From [Phormidium] sp. LEGE 05292 (lineage in GTDB: Bacteria; Cyanobacteriota; Cyanobacteriia; Cyanobacteriales; Aerosakkonemataceae): a stretch of DNA of 64,000 nt. Positions within the stretch are counted from its first letter, which is position 1. The number at the start of each line of letters is the position of its first letter. Where the stretch lies: positions 109,497 to 173,496 of the forward strand of contig NZ_JADEWG010000003.1 in assembly GCF_015207735.1 (NCBI RefSeq), in the 5' to 3' direction. Position numbers and translations under genes: made by a program. This document shows, piece after piece, positions 39,575 through 47,979 of the stretch. Below the pieces are notes generated by a model, which searched no databases, had not been told where the DNA came from, and saw nothing but the letters and a program-made list of their open reading frames with translations.

Positions 39575-40900
39575 ATGGACACAAAATCATCAGAAGCTAT
39601 TGAAAAACTCCGCCAACATTTTGATGCTGCGCCTTATCCCAGAATACCATTAGATAGTTCTCCCAAAGATAATATTAAGCTTTTGTATTTACATAACTTT
39701 GTCACTGCTTACTATTTAAGAAATCGCCAAATAATCGATACAGCAGGTAAAGTAATATTAGACGCTGGTTGTGGTACTGGTTACAAAGCATTTGCCTTAG
39801 CCTTAGCAAATCCGGGCGCAAAAATAGTTGGAATTGACCTTTCTGAAGAATCAGTAAATTTAGCAATTCAACGCTTACAATATCATGGCATTGAAAATAA
39901 AGAGTTTCATGCTATATCTATTGAAGATTTACCGAAACTAGGTTTAGAATTTGACTACATTAACGCTGACGAAGTTTTATACTTAGTACCCGATGCAGTG
40001 GCAGCATTACAAGCAATGAAAGCAGTGTTAAAACCAGACGGTATCATTCGGACAAATCTCCATAGTTCCCTGCAAAGATTTTCTGTTTACAGAGCGCAAC
40101 AGGTATTCAAAATTATGGGTTTAATGGATGAAACCCCCGGAGAATTAGAAATAGGCTTAGTCAGAGAAACAGCCAAAGCCTTAAAAGATAACACTGGTTT
40201 TAAAGCAATTTCTTGGAACTCAGTATTTGAAACTGACGACGAACGAATCTTAGCAAATTTGTTACTTCGAGGAGATAAAGGTTTTACTGTTCCGCAAATG
40301 TTTTCGGCCTTAAGAGCCGCCAATTTAGAATTTATCAGCATGGTAAATTGGCAAGGTTGGAATCTCATGAACTTATTTAAGGAATCCGAAAAACTACCAG
40401 TTGCTCTCTTAAGCAAATTACCGCAGTTTTCTGTTGAAGAACGGTTACATTTATTTGAATTACTGCATTCCGTTCACCGCCTGCTAGATTTTTGGTGTGG
40501 TCATCCCCAGGCTGATAAATCATTTTTGCCAGTTAGTGAATGGAATAATGCTGATTGGCACAGAGCCAAACTTAGGTTACATCCTAACCTAAATCTATCA
40601 GCGATTAAACAAGAAATAATTGCTAGTATTAATCACAATCAACCTTGGCAATTCAGTCGATATTTACCCTTCAGTGAAGGGTTGGTAAAATCTCTAGAAC
40701 CAACCACAGCAGCTAGTTTGTTACCGCTATTTGATGCGCCCCAAACCATCAACAATTTAGTCGAGCATTGGCAGAAAATAGAACCTGTAGACCCTGTGAA
40801 TTTAAACCCCAGAGAACCAGAAGTAGCATGGGAGCAAGTCAAACAACTATTAACTAACCTAGAACAAAGTGGGTTGGTGCTTGTAGAAATTCAAAATTGA
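39575..40900 (+). CDS. Class I SAM-dependent methyltransferase, tandem copy A
   Basis: The 441-residue protein starts with the conserved RQHFDAAPYPRIPLD segment, then the SAM motif I VILDAGCGTGYKAFAL (about 62-77), acidic end VGIDLSEESV, and motif IV FDYINADEVLYLVPD. The C-terminal 250 residues are specific to this family, with LHLFELLHSVHRLLDFWCGHP and an end resembling a small helical bundle. The substrate is unknown. It has its own ribosome site (CAGGAGTTAAAAA). Its second half is nearly copied in the next gene, and its start half differs from genes B and C. It is probably co-transcribed with B, C and perhaps the pilin gene. Confidence 0.88.
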   Translation: MDTKSSEAIEKLRQHFDAAPYPRIPLDSSPKDNIKLLYLHNFVTAYYLRNRQIIDTAGKVILDAGCGTGYKAFALALANPGAKIVGIDLSEESVNLAIQRLQYHGIENKEFHAISIEDLPKLGLEFDYINADEVLYLVPDAVAALQAMKAVLKPDGIIRTNLHSSLQRFSVYRAQQVFKIMGLMDETPGELEIGLVRETAKALKDNTGFKAISWNSVFETDDERILANLLLRGDKGFTVPQMFSALRAANLEFISMVNWQGWNLMNLFKESEKLPVALLSKLPQFSVEERLHLFELLHSVHRLLDFWCGHPQADKSFLPVSEWNNADWHRAKLRLHPNLNLSAIKQEIIASINHNQPWQFSRYLPFSEGLVKSLEPTTAASLLPLFDAPQTINNLVEHWQKIEPVDPVNLNPREPEVAWEQVKQLLTNLEQSGLVLVEIQN

Positions 40901-42698
40901 AAGATTTAACTCATAAACCTTAACTCATAAATTAGGAGACCAAAAAATGGAGCAACAATCAGCCGAGTTATTAGAAAAAATCCGCCAACAATTTGACTTT
41001 GCCCCTTATCCCAGAGCACCATTAGAAGACTTTCCTAGAGATATTCAGTATCTTTGTATCCATAATTTGACGACTCCTTATTACTTGAGAAACCAAAAAG
41101 TTATTCATCCTGAAGGTAAAGTAATTTTAGATGCAGCTTGTGGCACTGGTTATCATACTCTAGGTTTACAGGTCGCCAACCCAGGCGCGAAAATTGTGGC
41201 AACGGACATTTCGGAAGCATCAGTCAAATTAGCCCGTACCCGCTTAGAGTATCACGGTTTTCATGATGTAGAATTTCACGCCCTTGCTATTGAAGATTTA
41301 CCACAACTCGGTCTGCAATTTGATTACATTAACGCTGACGAAGTTTTATACTTAGTACCCGATGCAGTGGCAGCATTACAAGCAATGAAAGCAGTGTTAA
41401 AACCAGACGGTATCATTCGGACAAATCTGCATAGTTCCCTGCAAAGATTCAGTTATTATAGAGCGCAACAGGTTTTCAAAATCATGGGTTTAATGGATGA
41501 GGCTCCCGGAGAATTAGAAATAGGTTTAGTTAGAGAAACAGCCCAAGCCTTAAAAAATAACACTCGATTGAAAGCCTCTGTATGGAAAAAAGAATATGAA
41601 ACTAACGATGAAGGGATACTAACAAATTTGTTACTTCAAGGAGATAAAGGTTTCACTGTTCCGCAAATGTTTGCGGCCTTAAGAGCCGCCAATTTAGAAT
41701 TTATCAACATGGTAAATTGGCAAGATTGGAATCTCATGAATTTATTTAAGGAATCCGAAAAATTACCAGTTTCTCTGTTAAGCAAATTACCTCAATTGTC
41801 TCTTGAAGAACGGTTACATTTATTTGAATTATTGCATTCCGTTCACCGCCTGCTAGATTTTTGGTGTGGCCATCCCAACGCAGATAAATCGTTTGTGCCT
41901 GTTGCTCAATGGAATAATGCTGATTGGCAAAGAGCAAAATTTAGGTTACACCCTAATATAAATATGTCTGTAATTAAACAAGAAATAATTGCTAGTGTTA
42001 ATTACAATGAACCTTGGAAATTCAGCCGTTATTTACCATTTACTGAAGGGTCTGTAACCGCGATCGAACCGACAACAGCAGCTGGGTTGTTACCTCTGTT
42101 TGATGCGCCCCAAACCATCAACAATTTAGTCGAGCGTTGGCAGAAAATAAAACCAGTAGACCCTGTGACTTTAAACCCCAGAGAACCACAAGTAGCATGG
42201 GAGCAAGTCAAACAACTATTAACTAACCTAGAACAAAGTGGGTTGGTGCTTGTAGAAATTCAAAATTGAAAGATTTAACTCATAAACCTTAACTCATAAA
42301 TTAGGAGACCAAAAAATGGATCGACAATCAGCCGAGTTATTAGAAAAAATCCGCCAACAATTTGACTGTGCCCCTTATCCCAGAGCGCCATTAGAAGACT
42401 TTCCTAGAGATATCCCCTATCTTTACATTAATAATTTGGTGACTCCTTATTACTTGAGAAACCAAAAAGTTATTCATCCTGAAGGTAAAGTAATTTTAGA
42501 TGCAGCTTGTGGTACTGGTTATCATACTTTAGGTTTGCAGGTCGCCAACCCAGGCGCGAAAATCGTGGCAACGGACATTTCGGAAGCATCAGTCAAATTA
42601 GCCCGTACCCGCTTAGAGTATCACGGTTTTCATGATGTAGAATTTCACGCCCTTGCTATTGAAGATTTACCACAACTCGGTCTGCAATTTGATTACAT
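39951..42698 (+). repeat. 1.37-kb direct tandem duplication creating a hybrid methyltransferase gene
   Basis: Unit 1 (about 39951-41328) is the 3' part of gene A, the 46-base spacer and the 5' part of gene B. Unit 2 (about 41323-42698) is the 3' part of B, the same spacer and the 5' part of C. Both spacers read GAAAGATTTAACTCATAAAC onwards identically. Repeat offset is about 1370 bases. Gene B is therefore C-like at its start and A-like at its end, with a sharp switch at about 41328. Confidence 0.85.
40947..42269 (+). CDS. Class I SAM-dependent methyltransferase, tandem copy B (A/C hybrid)
   Basis: The 440-residue paralogue has motif I VILDAACGTGYHTLGL, acidic end ATDISEASV and motif IV FDYINADEVLYLVPD. 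Residues 1-127 are almost identical to copy C, including IHPEGKVILDAACGTGYH. From residue 128 on it follows copy A (INADEVLYLVPDAVAALQAM, SLQRFSYYRAQQVFKIMGLM). One patch around residues 205-220 (NTRLKASVWKKEYETNDEG) has diverged strongly from A, which may mark the substrate-binding part. Ribosome site TTAGGAGACC. Apparently intact and expressed with its neighbours; substrate unknown. Confidence 0.88.
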   Translation: MEQQSAELLEKIRQQFDFAPYPRAPLEDFPRDIQYLCIHNLTTPYYLRNQKVIHPEGKVILDAACGTGYHTLGLQVANPGAKIVATDISEASVKLARTRLEYHGFHDVEFHALAIEDLPQLGLQFDYINADEVLYLVPDAVAALQAMKAVLKPDGIIRTNLHSSLQRFSYYRAQQVFKIMGLMDEAPGELEIGLVRETAQALKNNTRLKASVWKKEYETNDEGILTNLLLQGDKGFTVPQMFAALRAANLEFINMVNWQDWNLMNLFKESEKLPVSLLSKLPQLSLEERLHLFELLHSVHRLLDFWCGHPNADKSFVPVAQWNNADWQRAKFRLHPNINMSVIKQEIIASVNYNEPWKFSRYLPFTEGSVTAIEPTTAAGLLPLFDAPQTINNLVERWQKIKPVDPVTLNPREPQVAWEQVKQLLTNLEQSGLVLVEIQN

Positions 42699-43647
42699 TT
42701 ACGCTAATGAAGTAGTGTACATTCTGCCCGATCCAATTGCTGGATTGCAGGCGATGAAAGCGGTTTTAAAACCTGATGGCATTATTCGCACTAACCTGCA
42801 CAATTCTTTACAGCGAGAGCATTATTATCGATCGCAGGAAGTTTTTAAAATGATGGGTTTGTTCGATCGCAACCCCAGAGAAGCTGAAATAGTAGAAGTG
42901 CGGCAAACAATGAAAGCACTAAAAGATGATGCACTACTAAAGATGAATACCTGGATACCCGATCGAAAAGACGAAGAAGAATGGTTTTTAATGAACTACT
43001 TATTCCAGGGAGACAAAGGTTTCACAGTTCCAGAAATGTTTGCTGCTTTACGGGCAGCTGATTTAGAGTTTATCAGTATGGTAGCTTGGCCGTTTTGGGA
43101 ATTGACAAGTTTGTTTGTTGAACCAGAGAACTTACCAGTGTTCTTAGCAATGAGTTTACCCAGTCTTTCCCAAGAAGAAAAATTACATCTGTTTGAACTA
43201 CTTCATCCCATCCATCGCTTACTGGATTTTTGGTGTGGTCATCCTGATGCCGCCTCCCAGGTAGTACCACCGGGGGAATGGACTGACACCGATTGGCAGA
43301 ATGTAAAAGTTTATCTACATCCCCAAATGCAAGCAAGCGAACCTAGAGAACAGTTACTCGCCTGTGCCAACGAAATCAAAATCTTTGCTATCAGTCCCTA
43401 CTTACCCTTTGTCAGCGACCCTGCCTTAGTCATGGATAGTGCGGTAGCTGCCTGTATTCTCCCGCTTTTGGATGGCCCACAGTCCATGCCTTCCTTAGTA
43501 GAACACTGGCGCAAGATTAGACCTTTACAACCTGGCTCTTTAGAACCCCAAAATTCAGAAATGGCTTTTGAAACTGTTAAGCAAATATTAATGACTTTGG
43601 AGCAGCTAGGATATGTACTTCTGGAATGCAGTCTAGCAAAGGGTTAG
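42316..43647 (+). CDS. Class I SAM-dependent methyltransferase, tandem copy C
   Basis: The 443-residue paralogue is nearly identical to copy B over the first 127 residues, then diverges: FDYIYANEVVYILPDPIAGLQAM, QREHYYRSQEVFKMMGLFD. The C-terminal half keeps the family frame (LHLFELLHPIHRLLDFWCGHP), but many residues differ from A and B, so it probably has a different acceptor. The same ribosome site TTAGGAGACC precedes it, carried over by the duplication. The pilin gene follows 111 bases later on the same strand. All SAM motifs are present. Confidence 0.88.
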   Translation: MDRQSAELLEKIRQQFDCAPYPRAPLEDFPRDIPYLYINNLVTPYYLRNQKVIHPEGKVILDAACGTGYHTLGLQVANPGAKIVATDISEASVKLARTRLEYHGFHDVEFHALAIEDLPQLGLQFDYIYANEVVYILPDPIAGLQAMKAVLKPDGIIRTNLHNSLQREHYYRSQEVFKMMGLFDRNPREAEIVEVRQTMKALKDDALLKMNTWIPDRKDEEEWFLMNYLFQGDKGFTVPEMFAALRAADLEFISMVAWPFWELTSLFVEPENLPVFLAMSLPSLSQEEKLHLFELLHPIHRLLDFWCGHPDAASQVVPPGEWTDTDWQNVKVYLHPQMQASEPREQLLACANEIKIFAISPYLPFVSDPALVMDSAVAACILPLLDGPQSMPSLVEHWRKIRPLQPGSLEPQNSEMAFETVKQILMTLEQLGYVLLECSLAKG

Positions 43648-43758
43648 AGAAATCTCAAAAAAATTTTTGTCTGAAGTGATATGAAAGTGAATGAATCTGG
43701 GTAAGTTCTAAATATAAGGGAAAAACAAACCTACCTAGAGCCGAAGGAGAAACTTCAA

Positions 43759-44316
43759 ATGAACGCTACTTTTAAAACCAAATTCTTATTACACTTAAAC
43801 CAAAAGAAAAACGCATCTGGCGAACAAGGCTTCACACTGATTGAACTTTTAGTTGTTATCATCATTATTGGTATTTTGGCTGCTATTGCGTTACCTTCCT
43901 TCTTGAACCAAGCTAACAAAGGTAAGCAAGCAGAAGCTAAACAATATGTATCTTCTGTTAACAAAGCTCAGCAAGCCTACTATACAGAAACTAGTAATTT
44001 CGTGACAGTAAGCACTCCTGAAGCTTGGTCTAGCTTGGCAGTTGGTATTAAGACACAAACGACTAACTACAAGTATACCATACAGCCTACTGGTACAGAC
44101 ACAGTTAGCGTTCTGGCAGATTCTACCACACTTGTTACTAGTAAATCTCTGAAAAATTACACTGGTGGTGTAGGTTTGGTTGCTGCCGTTGCCGGCGCTG
44201 ATAAAACCTCTCAAGCAATTGTGTGTGAAACTAATAGTGCAGGAACTGCACCAGTCACGATCACAAATCCAGGTACAGAGGTAACCTGCGGCGCAGGCAT
44301 GACATCACTCAAGTAA
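43759..44316 (+). CDS. pilA: Type IV pilin-like protein (PilA)
   Basis: The 185-residue prepilin has a 24-residue basic leader ending GEQG, then FTLIELLVVIIIIGILAAIA, the class III signal with the cleavage after Gly24 and Glu at mature position 5. The alpha1 helix continues to QYVSSVNKAQQAYYTE. The C-terminal half is rich in Thr/Ser (for example TPEAWSSLAV, VTITNPGTEVT) and has two Cys (AIVCETN and EVTCGAG) that could form the D-loop disulphide. Ser/Thr richness makes O-glycosylation credible. It follows three methyltransferase genes and precedes an OGT-like gene. Ribosome site GAAGGAG. A terminator follows. Confidence 0.93.
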   Translation: MNATFKTKFLLHLNQKKNASGEQGFTLIELLVVIIIIGILAAIALPSFLNQANKGKQAEAKQYVSSVNKAQQAYYTETSNFVTVSTPEAWSSLAVGIKTQTTNYKYTIQPTGTDTVSVLADSTTLVTSKSLKNYTGGVGLVAAVAGADKTSQAIVCETNSAGTAPVTITNPGTEVTCGAGMTSLK

Positions 44317-44370
44317 CATAGGCGTTTTATTGGTAATGGTTTTAGCTTGAATCAACAAATAATTAAACTC

Positions 44371-44408
44371 AAATGGGTAGTGCAATGTACGCTACCCATT
44401 TTGCTTTT
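44371..44408 (+). terminator. Rho-independent terminator of pilA
   Basis: AAATGGGTAG (44371-44380) pairs with CTACCCATTT (44392-44401) around an 11-base loop, followed by T-rich TTGCTTTT. It lies 55 bases after the pilin stop and before the next GT gene. Confidence 0.85.
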
Positions 44409-44483
44409 AATTTTGATTCAAAATCTAGACCAGTGTTGCAAAATAAAAACATACTCCTGAATAGGACAGCAGGATACTAACTT

Positions 44484-46697
44484 ATGATTTTACCCGCAGC
44501 CAGTTGGCAAGAGCAAGCCGAGCAATGTTTCCTGGAAGGTAATTATGTTCAAGCAGCTAATTTTTATGAACAAGCGATCGCCAATGAACCAGAAAACATT
44601 TCCCATTATTGGTATTTGGGATTAATGTTGCTGTTGCAGGAAAAAGAAGCAGAAGCACAAATGATTTGGCTTTGCGGAATGGAGTCAGGGGAAGCGGCAA
44701 AAATTCCCCAATTGAGTGCGGAATTAACTCAGGTTTTGCAAACAGAAGCCCAAAGACGGGAGGCTTTAGCGGACGATCGCATTGCTTGGGTAATTCGTCA
44801 GTATATCCGGGAAGTTAATCCATTAGATATTAATAATTTACTGCGGTTAATTTTGCTGGCTATTAAATTAGAAACTTTTACAGGCGAAGAGTTACATAAT
44901 TTTGGTGTAATAGAAGTTTTGCAAGCAACAGAAACAATCAATGTAGATTTTTCTTTGCTGATGGAAGTTTTGCAGCAAGTTTTAGCAGCAGATCCTTTAC
45001 ATCCAGCGACTTTAGAATTTACCGCAGTTTGCCTACCTTATGTTAAAGAACCATACGTTTTCATAGATATTCTAGTTGTCAATTCTGTGAAAATTGCTTA
45101 CTCGCGACAAAAAGCAGCTGTAGCTGCCCGGTTATTAGAAGTTGCTTTAAATTTAGACAAGAGAAATCCTGAAGTGTTAATTCTGTTAACTAGCTTCTAT
45201 CAAGATTCAGGTGAGTATGCTAAAGGAATAGAAACGGCTAAGTTATGCTACTCTTTATTTACAGAACTGCCAGAAAAAATATTTGCCAATCATTTAATTA
45301 TTCGGGGTTTGATGATGGCGGCTGGCAAATATTGGTTAGAAGCTAGTACTGCATTTGGGCAACATGAAAGCCTGTTGAATATGTTGTTTAATGCACCAGA
45401 GTTAAATCTCGATCCTACTACAGTGGTCAGGTTGTTTTCTGCAACTTACTTTCTACCTTATTTTCGTGATGATTTAAAAAGTAACCGCAACTTGCAAAAT
45501 CAAGTGGCGCGAATTTGCCAAATAAATATTCAAAACAATTTACCGGAACAAACAGTTAAATATGCTCAAATAAAATCTATAAAATCGCCAAACAAAACTA
45601 CTAAAAAGTTAAAAATTGGCTATCTTTCCCATTGTTTAAAAAGGCATTCTGTTGGTTGGATTGCCCGGTGGTTGCTAAAATATCACGACCGCGATCGCTT
45701 CCAGGTTCATGCTTATTTGATTAATGCACAACAACGCCAAGATCCTCTACAAGAATGGTATGTAAACCAGGTAGACAAAGCCTACAAATTTGGTTTAGAA
45801 GCTACGGAAATTGCCGAACAAATTTATCAAGATGAAATTGATATTCTGATTGATTTAGATAGCATAACTTTAGATGTGATTTCAGAGATTACTACCTTAA
45901 AACCTGCACCAATTCAAGTTACTTGGTTGGGCTGGGATGCTTCGGGAATACCAGCAATTGATTACTTTATTGTCGATCCCTACGTTTTACCAGAAACAGC
46001 CCAGGAATACTATAGTGAAACTCTGTGGAAATTGCCAGAAACTTATCTAGCAGTAGATGGTTTTGAAGTGGGAGTTCCTACCTTACGTCGTGATAGTTTA
46101 GAAATTCCTCAAGATGCAGTAGTTTACTTCAGTTCGCAAATGGGTTTTAAGCGACATCCTGAGACAGTTCACTTACAAATGCAAATCCTCAAACAAGTAC
46201 CAAATAGCTATTTTTTAATTAAAGGTTCGGCGGAGCAATTATCAATTAAAAACTTTTTCACGGAAATAGCAGAAGCAGAGGGGGTTAGTAGCGATCGCTT
46301 AAGATTTCTCCCCGATGTCGCCTTTGAAGAAATCCATCGTGCTAATCTAGGAATTGCTGATATAGTGTTAGATACTTACCCTTACAATGGCGCAACCACA
46401 ACTTTAGAAACTCTCTGGATGGGAATTCCTTTAGTTACCAAAGTTGGTGAACAATTTGCTAGTCGGAATAGTTACACCATGATGATGAATGTCGGAGTAA
46501 CAGAGGGTATTGCTTGGACAGATGAAGAATATGTAGAATGGGGAGTACGGTTAGGGAAAGATGCAGCTTTGCGGCAAAAAATTGCTTGGCAATTGCGGCA
46601 GTCGAGGCAAACTTCTCCTCTATGGAATGGTAAGCAGTTCACTCGCGAGATGGAAACAGCCTTTAAACAAATGTGGGCAAGGTATATTCAGAGTTGA
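44484..46697 (+). CDS. TPR protein with C-terminal GT41 (SPINDLY/OGT-like) domain
   Basis: The 737-residue protein opens with the shared N-terminal module (YVQAANFYEQAIANEP, YWYLGLMLLLQEKEAEAQ), then degenerate helical repeats to about 360. The GT41 catalytic part (about 375-735) has KIGYLSHCLKRHSVGW with the conserved His, APIQVTWLGWDASGIPAIDYF, YFSSQMGFKRHPETV and YNGATTTLETLWMGIPLVT. It should O-glycosylate Ser/Thr of proteins with a UDP- or GDP-sugar; position right after the pilin terminator makes the pilin one possible substrate (inference). The stop lies directly against the stop of the convergent next gene. Ribosome site CAGGA. Confidence 0.9.
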   Translation: MILPAASWQEQAEQCFLEGNYVQAANFYEQAIANEPENISHYWYLGLMLLLQEKEAEAQMIWLCGMESGEAAKIPQLSAELTQVLQTEAQRREALADDRIAWVIRQYIREVNPLDINNLLRLILLAIKLETFTGEELHNFGVIEVLQATETINVDFSLLMEVLQQVLAADPLHPATLEFTAVCLPYVKEPYVFIDILVVNSVKIAYSRQKAAVAARLLEVALNLDKRNPEVLILLTSFYQDSGEYAKGIETAKLCYSLFTELPEKIFANHLIIRGLMMAAGKYWLEASTAFGQHESLLNMLFNAPELNLDPTTVVRLFSATYFLPYFRDDLKSNRNLQNQVARICQINIQNNLPEQTVKYAQIKSIKSPNKTTKKLKIGYLSHCLKRHSVGWIARWLLKYHDRDRFQVHAYLINAQQRQDPLQEWYVNQVDKAYKFGLEATEIAEQIYQDEIDILIDLDSITLDVISEITTLKPAPIQVTWLGWDASGIPAIDYFIVDPYVLPETAQEYYSETLWKLPETYLAVDGFEVGVPTLRRDSLEIPQDAVVYFSSQMGFKRHPETVHLQMQILKQVPNSYFLIKGSAEQLSIKNFFTEIAEAEGVSSDRLRFLPDVAFEEIHRANLGIADIVLDTYPYNGATTTLETLWMGIPLVTKVGEQFASRNSYTMMMNVGVTEGIAWTDEEYVEWGVRLGKDAALRQKIAWQLRQSRQTSPLWNGKQFTREMETAFKQMWARYIQS

Positions 46698-47915
46698 TTA
46701 GTTGCCTGCTGCCATCTGTTGTACATTAGCGATCATCTCCTCAACCATTTCCGCATCAGGAGATTTAAACTGTTGCAATATTTGTAGGGATTGTTGTAAA
46801 TAATCCAGTGCAGTAGCAAATTCTCCTCGATCGTCTGCTAACACCTGTCCCAGTATCGCTCCCGATGCGAACAGTTGCCCTAGCATGGTTAATGTAGTAG
46901 CTTTACCCAAAACATCACCGATGCGTTCTTTTAGTTCTAAGGACTTGTGAAAAAAGGCGATCGCTTCTTCCATCTGTCCTTGTTCAGCGTATGTACAAGC
47001 CATATCATGGAGCACACCTGCCCTAATTTTTGCGTCTCGACAATCGCGCCATGAAGTAGCTGATAAATCTACAATATGTATCATCTCACCACAGCCAGCA
47101 AAGTGCAAAAAAAAGCTATTAATAAAAGCAGTTGTTGCACATATTTTCTTTTGAATATGATGAGATAGTACACCTAAATCTAGCGGAATTTTAGGTTCTG
47201 CTAATAAACTATAATCTGGTGGTAAATTATCTAGCAAAAATGGATAATGCAGCATCATGTAGGGATAAAGACACAAATTAAAGCGGTGATCGATCCAATG
47301 AACGCAGTCTGCTTTGAGCAGTTCATAAGATAGTGGTCGCATTTCGTAATGCCATTCAGGGCCACCTTTTTCTTCATAGTCAAAATAAGCTTTTTCACAT
47401 ATTTCTCTATGATAATGGGGGGATAATACCATCACTCCGGCTTGCACGATTTTTTCAAAGTGGGAGGGCAAGCCATAATTAGTATAGTAGTCTTTGGCTG
47501 TGTACTCTTTTATAAACGGTATTCCTAATGATTCCCAGTAATCGTACTCTCTTTCTAAGGTTTGAGCTAATAATTCTGGTGTAGGAGAAGACCAATAATC
47601 CACAGCTCCAACTTTTTCAATTGGTACACCTTCTACAATACAGGGTGCGCTCGATGTATTTATTAAAATATCTGAGTCAATCCATACAATGCGTTCATAT
47701 TGCTGGGAAAATTCCTGGCTGAGAATGAGACATTTTTGCCATGAAGCCGACCGCGCCTGCGCCCTTTCTGAAGTATCCAAGGGCTTGTCAATACAGATTA
47801 AATCGTATCCATGCTTATCTGCATAGTTTTGCCAGTTTTCTTGAGCAAACCTTTGCCAAAATTGCAAATATTTCTCGCCAATTGCTAAAGTGACAATAGC
47901 TTTAGATTGTTTCAT
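46698..47915 (-). CDS. GT34-like (GMA12/MNN10 type) glycosyltransferase with C-terminal TPRs
   Basis: The 405-residue protein begins KAIVTLAIGEKYLQFW, then WQNYADKHGYDLICID, and the metal-binding motif IVWIDSDILIN near residue 78, the pattern of galactosyl/mannosyl transferases of the GMA12/MNN10 type. GLPSHFEKIVQAGVMVLSP and RPLSYELLKADCVHWID follow. The last 110 residues form two or three TPRs (LHDMACTYAEQGQMEEAIAFFHKSLELKERIGD style). GGGAG lies upstream of the ATG. It is on the same strand as the large MT-GT4 gene with a 64-base gap, so the two may form an operon. The sugar is unknown. Confidence 0.8.
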   Translation of the reverse strand: MKQSKAIVTLAIGEKYLQFWQRFAQENWQNYADKHGYDLICIDKPLDTSERAQARSASWQKCLILSQEFSQQYERIVWIDSDILINTSSAPCIVEGVPIEKVGAVDYWSSPTPELLAQTLEREYDYWESLGIPFIKEYTAKDYYTNYGLPSHFEKIVQAGVMVLSPHYHREICEKAYFDYEEKGGPEWHYEMRPLSYELLKADCVHWIDHRFNLCLYPYMMLHYPFLLDNLPPDYSLLAEPKIPLDLGVLSHHIQKKICATTAFINSFFLHFAGCGEMIHIVDLSATSWRDCRDAKIRAGVLHDMACTYAEQGQMEEAIAFFHKSLELKERIGDVLGKATTLTMLGQLFASGAILGQVLADDRGEFATALDYLQQSLQILQQFKSPDAEMVEEMIANVQQMAAGN

Positions 47916-47979
47916 TTTTCAGTGCTCCCTGTGGCCATATTGCTATTACTATTACAACTCGCATCAAGCTTATTTAAGT

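Noticed and set aside
43891..44214. Minus-strand frame of 107 codons opposite the pilin gene
   Set aside because: No ribosome site and no protein-like pattern; the pilin on the plus strand is certain.
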